A DNA stretch of 12,758 nt from Proteiniphilum sp. UBA5267. GTDB lineage: Bacteria; Bacteroidota; Bacteroidia; Bacteroidales; Dysgonomonadaceae. Position 1 is the first letter of the stretch, and every line of letters starts with the position of its first letter. The translations under genes and the position numbers were made by a program. This document shows positions 1-8,400 of this stretch, one piece after another. The stretch lies in NCBI GenBank assembly GCA_002411515.1, contig DHTF01000042.1, positions 1 through 12,758 on the forward strand. Reading direction: 5' to 3'. The notes under the pieces are model-generated. The model was not told the DNA's origin. It saw only the letters and a program-made list of their open reading frames with translations, and searched no databases.

Positions 1-22
1 TGGTAAAGTTATTGAAATTCAT
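1..22 (-). CDS. clpB: Start of a gene running off the left edge, probably ATP-dependent chaperone ClpB
   Basis: Only seven codons are inside the window. They read MNFNNFT, and the next codon begins with A. The start is well supported because an AAGGAG Shine-Dalgarno sequence lies four bases upstream of the ATG. From memory of the family, ClpB proteins of Bacteroidales commonly begin MNFNNFTIKSQEAVQ, so the seven residues and the following A (ATN for Ile) fit. ClpB is the cytosolic AAA+ disaggregase that works with DnaK. The assignment rests on seven residues only; any other gene with this start is possible. Confidence 0.45.
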
Positions 23-26
23 ATTT

Positions 27-32
27 CTCCTT
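27..32 (-). promoter_or_regulatory. Shine-Dalgarno site AAGGAG for the leftmost gene
   Basis: On the minus strand the bases read AAGGAG followed by AAAT and then ATG. It is the only clear purine-rich ribosome binding site seen at a gene start in this window. The other genes have A-rich leaders or overlapping starts. It fixes the start of the partial gene at base 22. Confidence 0.55.
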
Positions 33-257
33 TTTTAAATCGTTATCATAGAAATCCGTTTTCATGCAGTGAATGATCTTTACCTATCAACAATGAATCG
101 AAGCAGATTGTTAGCGCTTCTCTGTTCTTTCTCATTCATGCTTCTGTGAATCGCAGATTTACACCATGATATCGTCAAAATCTTTGCCAAACCATCCACG
201 CTAACGTTTTGACAGTTCTCCCATTCAGGCCCGGTAATGAGTACATGCACCAAACAA
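33..257. other. Intergenic region, no gene recognised
   Basis: This stretch lies downstream of the VWA gene and upstream of the leftmost gene, both on the minus strand. One minus-strand frame is open from about 265 to 80 and contains the residues LITGPEWENC. It has no ATG, only GTG/TTG codons, and begins inside the VWA coding end, so it is not called. A short imperfect direct repeat (TGAATCG near CAGATT) occurs at 94-109 and 147-159. No exact TAnnTTTG promoter and no hairpin with a T tract were found, although a promoter for the leftmost gene should lie here. Confidence 0.5.
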
Positions 258-2102
258 TCACAACTCTAGTTGCTTTACCGCTTCCACCAACCGGATAAAC
301 TCGCGGCGATAACCGTTGGGGTCGTCATCCAGCCCTTTACTAGCAAGTTCAACAACTTTCTCATATGTAGCATCCCCCGTATAAGCAGAATCACGCAGCA
401 TCTGCCCGAACATGGCGACAGCCATCACAAAATTGAAATCGGTTGAAGCAGCCAGATTCTTTTTCAGTGCAGACACAGGCAACTCAAGCTTCCTGCTTAT
501 ATCTTCATCTGGCTTTTTATAACGAAGCTTTACGGTCAGCAGCTCTTTGGTATTGCTGAATCCTGTCAGTGAACGATCGGTTGTCTGTTGTTGATATTTC
601 AATGGGTCCACTTTGCCTACAGGAATTTCAACACCCACCGGAACAATCTCATAAAGTGCCGTAATGGTGTGTCCAGGTCCAAGCTCACCGGCATCTTTGG
701 TATCGTCGTTGAAATCTTCATCTTCCAGCAATCGCGACTCATAACCAATCAAACGGTAGGCATTCACAAAATTTGGATTGAACTCCACCTGAAGCTTTAC
801 ATCCTTGGCCACGACAGCCATCGTGCTGCCAAACTCGTTAACTAACACTTTATTGGCTTCCTGCAGATTATCGATGTAGGCATGATTGCCATTGCCCTTT
901 TGTGCAAGCGTCTGTAGTTTGTTGTCCTTGTAATTGCCCATTCCATAACCCAGCACAGTCAGGTAAATGCCCGACCGACGCTTTTGTTCAATCAACGACT
1001 CGAGTCCTTCGGCAGAGGAAACACCCACATTAAAATCGCCATCCGTACAAAGAATCACCCGGTTATTGCCTTCTTTCAGCAGGTTCCCTTCAGCTATTTT
1101 ATAGGCCAACTGAATGCCGGCACCCCCCGCAGTGCTACCTCCGGCCTGAAGATTATCCAGCGCTTCCATTATTTTTTGCTTGTCGGCACCGCTTGTTGAA
1201 GGCAATGCTTCACCCGCCGCACCAGCATATGCGACGATTGCCACCCGATCTTCCGGTCGCAGGTTGTTCACCAGGAGCTTCATAGAGGCTTTAACCAAAG
1301 GGAGCTTATTGGCATCCATCATGGATCCCGACACATCAATCAGGAAAACAAAATTTCCTGCTGGAAGCATTTCTGAAGCGATCTCCTTTGCCTTTATGCC
1401 AATGCGCACCAGTTGTGTGCTCCGGTTCCAGGGACATACAGCAGTTTCGGCAATGATGCCTACCGGTTGTCCATCCGTCGGCTCAGGATAATCGTAGTCG
1501 AAATAATTGATCATCTCCTCCACCCTCACGGCATCTCTTTCTGGCAGTTGTCCCTGGTTAATCATCCGGCGAATATTACCGTAGGACGCCACATCCACAT
1601 CCAACGAAAAGGTAGACAACGGATTTTTACTAACCGAAAAAAAACGATTCTCCTTGAGTGGTTCGTACTCTTCTGAATTTTGAAGGTGAAATGGAAGTCC
1701 GCGTGCTCCTTCGTTTACCGTAATGACCATTTGTGTGACTGCGCCCACGATACTCGCCCGCTTCTGAGTTCCAAAGCCCACCACCGTGACCTCCTCCAAC
1801 ACTCCAAGGTCGGGTTTCAGATAGACATCAAGGTGTGTCTTTCTCGCCTCTATTTCACGGGCTATATATCCGACATACATAAAGACCAGTGTATCTCCTG
1901 TTCTCGTTTTGATGCGGTATTTTCCGTCTATATCGCTGACTGTTCCGTCGCGTGTAGCTTTATTCATGACCGTCGCACCGATTAACGGCTTTTTATCCTC
2001 ATCAAATACCTTTCCACTCACTTCGATCTGCTGTCCGTAAACTGATACTACCAGCATCATCGCAATTAAAATATGACCGGCTCTTTGCATTGTTGTTTTC
2101 AT
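258..2102 (-). CDS. Exported von Willebrand factor A protein (YfbK/DUF3520 type) with N-terminal carboxypeptidase-D-like regulatory domain
   Basis: The 614-residue product starts at ATG 2102, because that start gives a signal peptide (hydrophobic residues 9-22, likely cleavage after VYG). The longer frame back to 2207 runs through the divergent promoter region and lacks a signal at its start. Residues 26-98 form a carboxypeptidase-D-like regulatory fold. EEVTVVGFGTQK (103-114) matches the plug-entry motif of SusC/RagA TonB receptors. Residues 160-210 look like the vWF_A N-terminal domain found with YfbK. The VWA domain follows (about 250-430) with a complete metal site: D256, S258 and S260 in DVSGS, T324 and D354. 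The C-terminal third matches DUF3520. The domains suggest metal-dependent protein binding in the periplasm or at the cell surface; the partner is unknown. It is divergent from the sigma factor operon and shares a paralogous module with that operon's second gene, so a joint role is inferred. Confidence 0.9.
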   Translation of the reverse strand: MKTTMQRAGHILIAMMLVVSVYGQQIEVSGKVFDEDKKPLIGATVMNKATRDGTVSDIDGKYRIKTRTGDTLVFMYVGYIAREIEARKTHLDVYLKPDLGVLEEVTVVGFGTQKRASIVGAVTQMVITVNEGARGLPFHLQNSEEYEPLKENRFFSVSKNPLSTFSLDVDVASYGNIRRMINQGQLPERDAVRVEEMINYFDYDYPEPTDGQPVGIIAETAVCPWNRSTQLVRIGIKAKEIASEMLPAGNFVFLIDVSGSMMDANKLPLVKASMKLLVNNLRPEDRVAIVAYAGAAGEALPSTSGADKQKIMEALDNLQAGGSTAGGAGIQLAYKIAEGNLLKEGNNRVILCTDGDFNVGVSSAEGLESLIEQKRRSGIYLTVLGYGMGNYKDNKLQTLAQKGNGNHAYIDNLQEANKVLVNEFGSTMAVVAKDVKLQVEFNPNFVNAYRLIGYESRLLEDEDFNDDTKDAGELGPGHTITALYEIVPVGVEIPVGKVDPLKYQQQTTDRSLTGFSNTKELLTVKLRYKKPDEDISRKLELPVSALKKNLAASTDFNFVMAVAMFGQMLRDSAYTGDATYEKVVELASKGLDDDPNGYRREFIRLVEAVKQLEL

Positions 2103-2188
2103 ACGATTTATTTTATTTTTTATATGATGGTGTTCTGTCTGATAGATACAAAAACAACGCAAATTCCATAAACAAACGAATAATTTTC

Positions 2189-2196
2189 TAATTTTG
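2189..2196 (+). promoter_or_regulatory. Candidate Bacteroidota -7 element TAATTTTG for the sigma factor operon
   Basis: TAATTTTG matches the TAnnTTTG -7 consensus of housekeeping promoters in Bacteroidota. It sits 34 bases before the TTG start of the sigma gene, which would leave a leader of roughly 28 bases. No good -33 TTTG was seen at the expected distance upstream. The equivalent element for the divergent VWA gene was not found on the opposite strand. Confidence 0.35.
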
Positions 2197-2230
2197 TAAA
2201 GCGACATTACACGTATAACTGCACAACAGA

Positions 2231-2848
2231 TTGATTAGCAGACCCGACATAACAAAACTATCGGATAACGAATTGTTTGCACTTTGTAAAAAGGAAGAAC
2301 AGATGGTCTACTTCGGCGAATTATATCGCCGCTATATTCCAATGGTATACGGATTATGCCTGAAATACCTTGCCAACGAGGCGGATGCAAAGGATGCGGT
2401 CATGGATTTGTTTGAAGAAGTTTCGCAAAAGATAAAACAGTACGAGATACAAAATTTTCATACGTGGCTCTATACCGTTGCCAAAAACCACTGCCTGCAG
2501 CGTTTAAAAAAAGAAAACAAGACTTTCTTTGTTTCATATGGAGAGGATATTATGGAAAACGACAGTTTTTTTACTCTATTGGACAGAGATCAATCGAACG
2601 AAGAAGAGACATCGGCATTGGCCGTTTGCATGAATGAACTGAGTGAGGAACAGCGGAAAAGTATTGAATATTTTTACTTTCAGGATAAATCATACGCTGA
2701 TATTGTTTCTTTGACGGGCTTCGCACTTGCTAAAGTAAAAAGTTACATTCAGAATGGGAAACGGAATTTAAAGAATTGTGTCAGCCGGATATTGAAAACA
2801 CATCCGGACAAGGACGAATTACAACACGTACATGTACCAAAACGATGA
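2231..2848 (+). CDS. ECF-type RNA polymerase sigma-70 factor
   Basis: The 205-residue product directs RNA polymerase to a specific promoter set. Region 2 spans about residues 28-94 (the GELYRRY segment, then acidic core-binding helices and the HTWLYTVAKNHC helix). Region 4 spans about 132-185, a helix-turn-helix with LSEEQRKSIEYFYFQDKSYADI and a basic KVKSYIQNGKRNLK recognition stretch. The TTG at 2231 is preferred because the next in-frame ATG (2303, residue 25) would remove the helix before region 2 that ECF factors normally have. An in-frame TAA lies at 2216-2218. No Shine-Dalgarno site is seen. Its stop overlaps the ATG of the next gene (ATGA), so translation is probably coupled to the presumed anti-sigma protein. 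The target regulon is unknown; ECF factors often control their own operon. Confidence 0.9.
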   Translation: MISRPDITKLSDNELFALCKKEEQMVYFGELYRRYIPMVYGLCLKYLANEADAKDAVMDLFEEVSQKIKQYEIQNFHTWLYTVAKNHCLQRLKKENKTFFVSYGEDIMENDSFFTLLDRDQSNEEETSALAVCMNELSEEQRKSIEYFYFQDKSYADIVSLTGFALAKVKSYIQNGKRNLKNCVSRILKTHPDKDELQHVHVPKR

Positions 2849-4014
2849 GCAGGATAGAAGAGGAGAACTTGAAAGAGTACATACAGGGAAATCGGCACGG
2901 AAAGAAAGCCAACCAACTGGAACGTCAGACGATGGACGATCCTTTCCTGCGTGACGCCATCGATGGCTTTGATTCGGTGGAAGGTGATCATTCTTCTGTC
3001 ATTGAAAAGCTGGAAAAACGTATTCAACCAACCCAAAAACGTATCCATAAATCTCTTTGGATAGGGGTTGCCGCAGCGGTGTTGATACTTCTTATCGGGA
3101 TCCCTCTTTTGCTGCTTCCACCAGGAGCGAAAGAGGAGGTCGTGGTTGCTACATCTGAAAGTATTCCACAGACCAAGGAGGCCGCGCCTACAGCCGCACC
3201 AAAAGATCCGGGAATCGTGGAGATGAATCCCGTACAAGAGGCTCCCGTCGTTCTTCCGCCGGCCACCAAAGAAGAAAAGGTCGTTTCGAATAATATGGTC
3301 ATAAATATCATCGTGAACGAGGAAGTAGAGGTGGCCGCGGTATCGCAGGATGTGACAGAGAGATCGGTTCCCGAAGGTTCGAAGGAGACCGACATGGCGT
3401 TGCTGGCGAGGGGACGTGTGGTGGACGAGACCGGCGAACCGATCATCGGGGCCACTATTCAGTTGAAGAACAGCAATATGGGCACAGTGACGGATATGGA
3501 GGGGAAATTCAGTTTACATGTCCCAGTCAATGCAGATTCCACGCTGTTGGCTTTATATGTAGGAATGAAACCGCAGGAAATTCCGGTGAAAGAAAATGTG
3601 GGCGATATCACACTGCAATCCGATGATATGGCGCTAAATGAAGTGATTGTCGTGGGCTTCGGAACTCAGAAAAAAAGCAGTGTAGTGGGCGCTGTAACAA
3701 GAACAGATTCCATTGTAAAAACAAGTTCCTCTGAAGAGACTGATTCTGTGACAACAAATACAAACCGAGCCATTTTCGACAAAGAAGAATTTACCGGTTA
3801 TTTCAGGGAAAATTACGATGAAAAAATCTGCGAGGGACAATCCGTCTCATTTGTTGTGACATTCTTCATTGACATCACTGGACATCCGCGAAATGTGCAA
3901 ATTAAAGAGAACTCCTGTCCCGCCATGGAGACCGAAATCAAAAGATTGTTATTGGGCTCACCGCCATGGTCGGAAGGAAACCGGAGAGTGACATTGAAAA
4001 TTGAATTGAAATGA
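2845..4014 (+). CDS. Membrane-spanning presumed anti-sigma regulator with carboxypeptidase-D-like and TonB C-terminal-like domains
   Basis: The start at ATG 2845 (389 residues) overlaps the sigma stop in ATGA; a frame back to 2776 exists but lies inside the sigma gene. Residues 1-65 are cytoplasmic, with the LKEYIQGNRHGKKANQLE and DDPFLRDAIDGFD pattern common in Bacteroidota proteins that follow ECF sigma genes. One transmembrane helix spans about 71-92. A Pro/Glu-rich periplasmic linker (94-180) follows, then a carboxypeptidase-D-like domain (about 188-258) and NEVIVVGFGTQKKSSVVGAV (265-284), the SusC-type plug-entry motif. The C-terminus (about 318-388) resembles the TonB C-terminal domain, with VSFVVTFFIDITGHPRNVQI and a late PPWSEG turn. 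By position and N-terminus it is inferred to hold the sigma factor at the membrane; the periplasmic part may sense or contact an outer-membrane receptor. Binding has not been shown from sequence. Confidence 0.8.
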   Translation: MSRIEEENLKEYIQGNRHGKKANQLERQTMDDPFLRDAIDGFDSVEGDHSSVIEKLEKRIQPTQKRIHKSLWIGVAAAVLILLIGIPLLLLPPGAKEEVVVATSESIPQTKEAAPTAAPKDPGIVEMNPVQEAPVVLPPATKEEKVVSNNMVINIIVNEEVEVAAVSQDVTERSVPEGSKETDMALLARGRVVDETGEPIIGATIQLKNSNMGTVTDMEGKFSLHVPVNADSTLLALYVGMKPQEIPVKENVGDITLQSDDMALNEVIVVGFGTQKKSSVVGAVTRTDSIVKTSSSEETDSVTTNTNRAIFDKEEFTGYFRENYDEKICEGQSVSFVVTFFIDITGHPRNVQIKENSCPAMETEIKRLLLGSPPWSEGNRRVTLKIELK

Positions 4015-4667
4015 CAAACGAAAAATTTTATACCCAACGCGAGGAACGAGCCAACTACCTGACCCATGGTTTTGGCGTGATGATGAGCCTGATTGCTACA
4101 GCAGTGTTGCTGAGCCGGGCAATGGCGGCGCAGGACAGTCGTGCCCTGCTAGCCTATCTCCTTTTCGGTCTCGGGATGATCGCCTGCATGGGCTCCTCCA
4201 CGCTCTATCACTACGTGCAGGCACCGGTACTTAAATCGAAACTGCGCCATTTCGACCATGCCGCAATCTACCTCCTTATTGCGGCAAGCTACTCCCCTTT
4301 CACGCTCATTCTATTGCACGACATACCTTTCTGGGGATGGTTTATCTTTGTACTGGTCTGGCTCATCGCATTCACCGGTATCTATATCAGCTTCCGGCCG
4401 CTCAAGCGAAACAGTCATCTGAAAACAGCCTCCTATGTGCTGATGGGACTGATCGTGCTGATCGCCTTTAAGCCGTTGATGGAGGTGGCACGGGCGCAGG
4501 ATGTCATCGACTCAGTGATCTGGCTGATTATCGGCGGAGTTTTCTATATTGCTGGTGCAGTGATCTACGCTACAGCCAAACGGGAGTTTGTGCATGCCAT
4601 TTTTCATGTTTTCGTACTTCTGGGACTGGCCAGCCATATCTACGCAGCGTATCTGATTCCATTGTGA
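4011..4667 (+). CDS. Hemolysin III / PAQR family inner-membrane protein (TrhA-like)
   Basis: This is a 218-residue integral membrane protein with about seven hydrophobic helices, the normal size for the family. The PAQR signature residues are present: E12, N15 and TH(19)G at the N-terminus, S63 and H67 in STLYHY, D82 in HFDHA, and H195/H199 in HAIFHVF near the C-terminus. In the family these histidines and the aspartate coordinate zinc. Bacterial members have been described as hemolysin III or TrhA and linked to membrane homeostasis, but the reaction is not certain. Its ATG overlaps the stop of the regulator gene (ATGA), so it is translated from the sigma factor operon. No truncation is seen. 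The label hemolysin is historical and does not imply virulence here. Confidence 0.9.
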   Translation: MTNEKFYTQREERANYLTHGFGVMMSLIATAVLLSRAMAAQDSRALLAYLLFGLGMIACMGSSTLYHYVQAPVLKSKLRHFDHAAIYLLIAASYSPFTLILLHDIPFWGWFIFVLVWLIAFTGIYISFRPLKRNSHLKTASYVLMGLIVLIAFKPLMEVARAQDVIDSVIWLIIGGVFYIAGAVIYATAKREFVHAIFHVFVLLGLASHIYAAYLIPL

Positions 4668-4704
4668 AAAAAAATATCAACATACTTATAACTAAAACAT
4701 TGCA

Positions 4705-5418
4705 ATGAAATACAAAGTAATTACCATTGACAACTATTTAGACAACCATTTCATTGGTCGCAGTAACTGGCTCAGAGCAGCGGTATTGGGGGCAAATGAC
4801 GGAATCATCTCTATATCGAGTATTGCCATTGGTGTGGCAGCGGCAAATTCAGAAAGAGCTCCCATATTACTGGCGACTGTGGCCGGTTTGGTGGCCGGCG
4901 CAATTTCCATGGCTGCCGGAGAATATGTATCGGTCAGCTCACAAACAGATATCGAAAAAGCGGATATTGAAAGAGAGCGGCACGAATTAGAAGAAATGCC
5001 CGACGTAGAATTAAAGATTTTGTCAGAAATATATGAGCGCCGCGGCTTACAAAAAGAGACGGCGATGTTGGTAGCCAAAGAATTGACGGAAAAAGATGCG
5101 CTGAGTGCGCATGTAAGAGATGAACTGGGCATCAACGAGATGAGCCAGGCTAATCCCATTCAGGCTTCCCTGGCTTCCTGCGCCTCTTTTCTGGCCGGAG
5201 GAATATTGCCTCTTTTGGTTGTTTTGTTTACCCCTTTATCCAACATGGTGTATTCGTTATATGCTTTTACAATCGTTGCCCTTGCTTTATTGGGTGCAGT
5301 TTCTGCCAGGACAGGAGGTTCCCAAATAAAGAAGGGTGTGTTCCGGATTGTCATATGGGGTACTGTTGCAATGGGGTTGTCTGCCTTTGTGGGTTATCTC
5401 TTTGGGGTGAATATATGA
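4705..5418 (+). CDS. VIT1/CCC1 family transporter, probable Fe2+/Mn2+ exporter
   Basis: The 237-residue membrane protein has the VIT family layout. It begins with a short cytosolic N-terminus and NHFIGRSNWLRAAVLGANDG (14-33), which includes the conserved family start of helix 1. Helix 2 carries GAISMAAGEYVSVSSQ (65-80), containing the family's conserved Met/Gly/Glu residues. A charged cytoplasmic segment (about 81-150) has ERERHELEEMPD and other Glu-rich helices that in plant VIT1 bind metal. Three hydrophobic helices follow (about 152-176, 182-201, 211-235). The family moves ferrous iron or manganese out of the cytosol in exchange for protons. The gene lies 37 bases after the hemolysin III gene with no terminator seen, so it is likely the last gene of the sigma operon. 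The metal cannot be decided from sequence. Confidence 0.88.
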   Translation: MKYKVITIDNYLDNHFIGRSNWLRAAVLGANDGIISISSIAIGVAAANSERAPILLATVAGLVAGAISMAAGEYVSVSSQTDIEKADIERERHELEEMPDVELKILSEIYERRGLQKETAMLVAKELTEKDALSAHVRDELGINEMSQANPIQASLASCASFLAGGILPLLVVLFTPLSNMVYSLYAFTIVALALLGAVSARTGGSQIKKGVFRIVIWGTVAMGLSAFVGYLFGVNI

Positions 5419-5450
5419 GTTAGAGCCCACGCTGGCAGATGCGTATAGTT

Positions 5451-8400
5451 TTATTTTTTTGTTACACTAAATTGATAATCTCCCGATTGGAGCTTCATGA
5501 TCACTTTTCCGTTTCCTTCTCCCATGATCTCGATGAATTGGGAGGAAGCAAGAGGTTTATTTCCTAGCCGGATCATGTCGGTGCTACTAGCTTGCAGGTA
5601 CAACGTGGCAGTTGTATTTGCCGGTACTTTAAAGTGATAGTTGCATATGTTGTTGGATATCTGCCATTCACTCACTATTCGTCCATAGGTTGAGTCATAG
5701 TACCCTTTTGCCCAGGACATTTCACCTGTAGGGTCAGGTTCGGGTTGTAGCACAAAATGTTTAAAGCCGGGGTGGTTTTCATCCCTTTCAATGCCAAGAG
5801 AATAATTGTACATCCAGGATCCAATTGCCCCAAATGAGTAGTGGTTGAATGAGTTCATCGAGTTATTACCGCTGAAGCCCTTTTCTTTGGTATAGGAGTT
5901 GAGCCGTTCCCAGATGGTGGTGGCTCCCTGTTCCACAGAATAGAGCCACGAAGGGTAACTGGTTTGTTGGAGTATCCGGTAGGCTGTTTCTGAATGCCCC
6001 TGGTCGGACAATACCCTGTTGAGCCATGCCGAGCCAATAAAGCCAGTCATCAACGAGTAGGGGGCGTAGCTCTCTCCCCCCAACCCCGGACTATCATTTT
6101 CAATTCGGGCCACCAACTGTTTCACTACCCGATCATTTATTGTATCGTCACAAATATCAAATGCAAGAGGGAGCAGGTATGATGTTTGGGTCCCAATTGT
6201 TTCCCCTTTCCGGTGGGGTTCTTTGAACCCCGAGTGAATTGTCTTCCCGCTAACCGGGTCCAGATAGGTCTGATTGAAAAAATGTTTCCTTTCTGCAAGA
6301 AGCTTACCGTACCACTCTGCGTCATCCTGTTTATGTAAAATGGTGGCTATACGATGCATGCGTTGCAGGTCGTAAATAAAATAGGCTTCCCAGAGCAAGG
6401 AATTATCGTTTTTCGCCTGTTCCGGTCCCAGCCAGTCGCCTAGGTTGCCTTCGGTCATGATCCGTGTCTCCGGATCGATATATTGTAACAGGTAGTGGAT
6501 ATAAGCCTTCATCGCCTCATAATGCTCGTCGAGCATCTTCGTGTCGTTGTATTGCATGTAGCTCTCCCATGCCACGGTGATGCCTGCGCTGCCCCACAGG
6601 ATCCCACCGAAGCCTCCGCCGATCGGAGCCACGTCGGCAAACCGTCCGTCTTCACGTTGTGTGTCACGCATCGCCATCATATGACGCTGCAGAAACTGTG
6701 GCATTTCAGCCAGATAGGTTGCTGTGCGGGAGAAGACCGAAATATCTCCGCTCCATCCCATGCGTTCGTTGCGTTGTGGACAGTCGGTGGGTATCGATAA
6801 GAAGTTTCCCATGCTGGACCATGTGATGTTTTCCCACAGTTTGTTGATCTTCTTGTTGGAGGTCTCATAGCTCGATGCAAATGCATGAATAGAACTCAGT
6901 ACCAATCCCTTCACCGCTTCAAGGGGTAATGGCCGGTCGATTCCCGTGATCTCTATGTAGCGATAACCATGGAATGTAAATCGAGGCTGGATCACCTCCT
7001 TGCCTCCCTTGGTGATGTAGACATCCTGTGCCATAGCCCCCCTGATATTCTCCAGCATGATCATCCCCACGTTCCCCTTGAATTCAGGAAGATCGGGGTA
7101 CTTTACTTCCGCGTAGCGAAGCTTGATTTCTTTTCCGGATGGTATCCCCGTCAGCTCGATGCGGGGTATGCCCACCATGTTTTGCCCCATGTCGTACACA
7201 AAGACGCCGGGTCTGACCTCTTCCATGGCGATAGCGGTCAGCTCGTCTATTTTTTTGACGGTCTGCCCCTGTTGACCAATTAGTTTCATATCTGAGAAAT
7301 CATTCACCGCCGGCATCCGCTGTTGTTCGATGACACTATCATTGACAATGGCTTCTTCAGCGTTGATTTCAACCGCCTTTTTCCATGCTGAAGCATCATA
7401 GCTGCTTTCGCTCCACCCTTCGATCAGTGATTCTTTTCTGGCATCATACACTTCCCCCTGAAAGAAGCTGCTGTTGACTACCGGACTGTTGTCGCAATAG
7501 CTCCATGATTCGGGATCAGTGACCACTGTTTCTTCCGTGCCATCACCGTAGGTGATGACCAGCATGGCCAGAAGCGACTGCCTGTCGCCAAACAGGTTCC
7601 ACAGGTAACCCATATAGGTGACGGCACCGCTCCACCATCCTTCTCCCATAATCACCCCCATGGCATTTTCTCCCGATCGGAGATGATCTGTCACATCATA
7701 CGTTTGGTACATGTGGTGTTTATTATATTGCGTCAGGCCCGGGTTAAAATAGTCTTCCCCCACACGTTCCCCGTTCATGTATACTTCATAGACTCCTCGT
7801 GCGGTGATGTAGAGGCGTGCTTTCGCAATCGTTGATCTGTTGGAATCGAAAGTGGTACGTAACATGGGCATCGATTTCCGCTGAATATCGGCTGTGATAA
7901 GGGTTCCCGAGTTATTGCCCTTAACTACGAATGACCCGTCGTGGTAAGTGATGTGATCACTCTCCAACAGGGTAGCCCATTGTTCCTGATACGCCGGGGT
8001 AGTTGCAAAGAGGAGATTGTTTGGAACACGGTAATTTGCTACTTCTACCTTTGAGAATGTGGCTGTTTGATTGGGTTTGACTGCGAAACCAATCTCGCAA
8101 AGCTGAGGGAAAGTGATAAAATCCCAGCTGCCACCGATCGGGTTGATGGTTACCGATCCTATTATATGGTTCTCATCATCCCCATCCAGATAGAATTTGG
8201 TCACGCTGTACATCGTTTTGAGATGTAAAGTATGGGGATTATACCTGTTGCTGAGGTTAATCAATGAAGGAGCAATAGCCAACCGTTGCAAGGGCTTGTC
8301 TTTCACGTCACCGGGGGCATAACCAACCCGATAGATGTTTAAGAAGGCTGTTTCACCCCTCTCCAGCCCCGATATATCCAGTTCTACTTCCACATAGGAC

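Noticed and set aside
80..265. Minus-strand frame containing LITGPEWENC and ending RFIVDR
   Set aside because: No ATG, begins within the VWA coding end, no known motif; probably chance, although its residues look protein-like.
2103..2207. Extension of the VWA protein to an upstream start at 2207
   Set aside because: It would place 35 non-signal residues before an otherwise normal signal peptide and would run through the divergent promoter region.
2776..2844. Earlier ATG at 2776 for the regulator protein
   Set aside because: It lies deep inside the sigma gene; the ATG at 2845 gives the common ATGA overlap and the conserved family N-terminus.
5419..5450. Bidirectional terminator between the convergent transporter and rhamnosidase genes
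   Set aside because: The 32 bases contain only a 3-bp GCC/GGC pairing and no stable hairpin next to the T-rich stretch.
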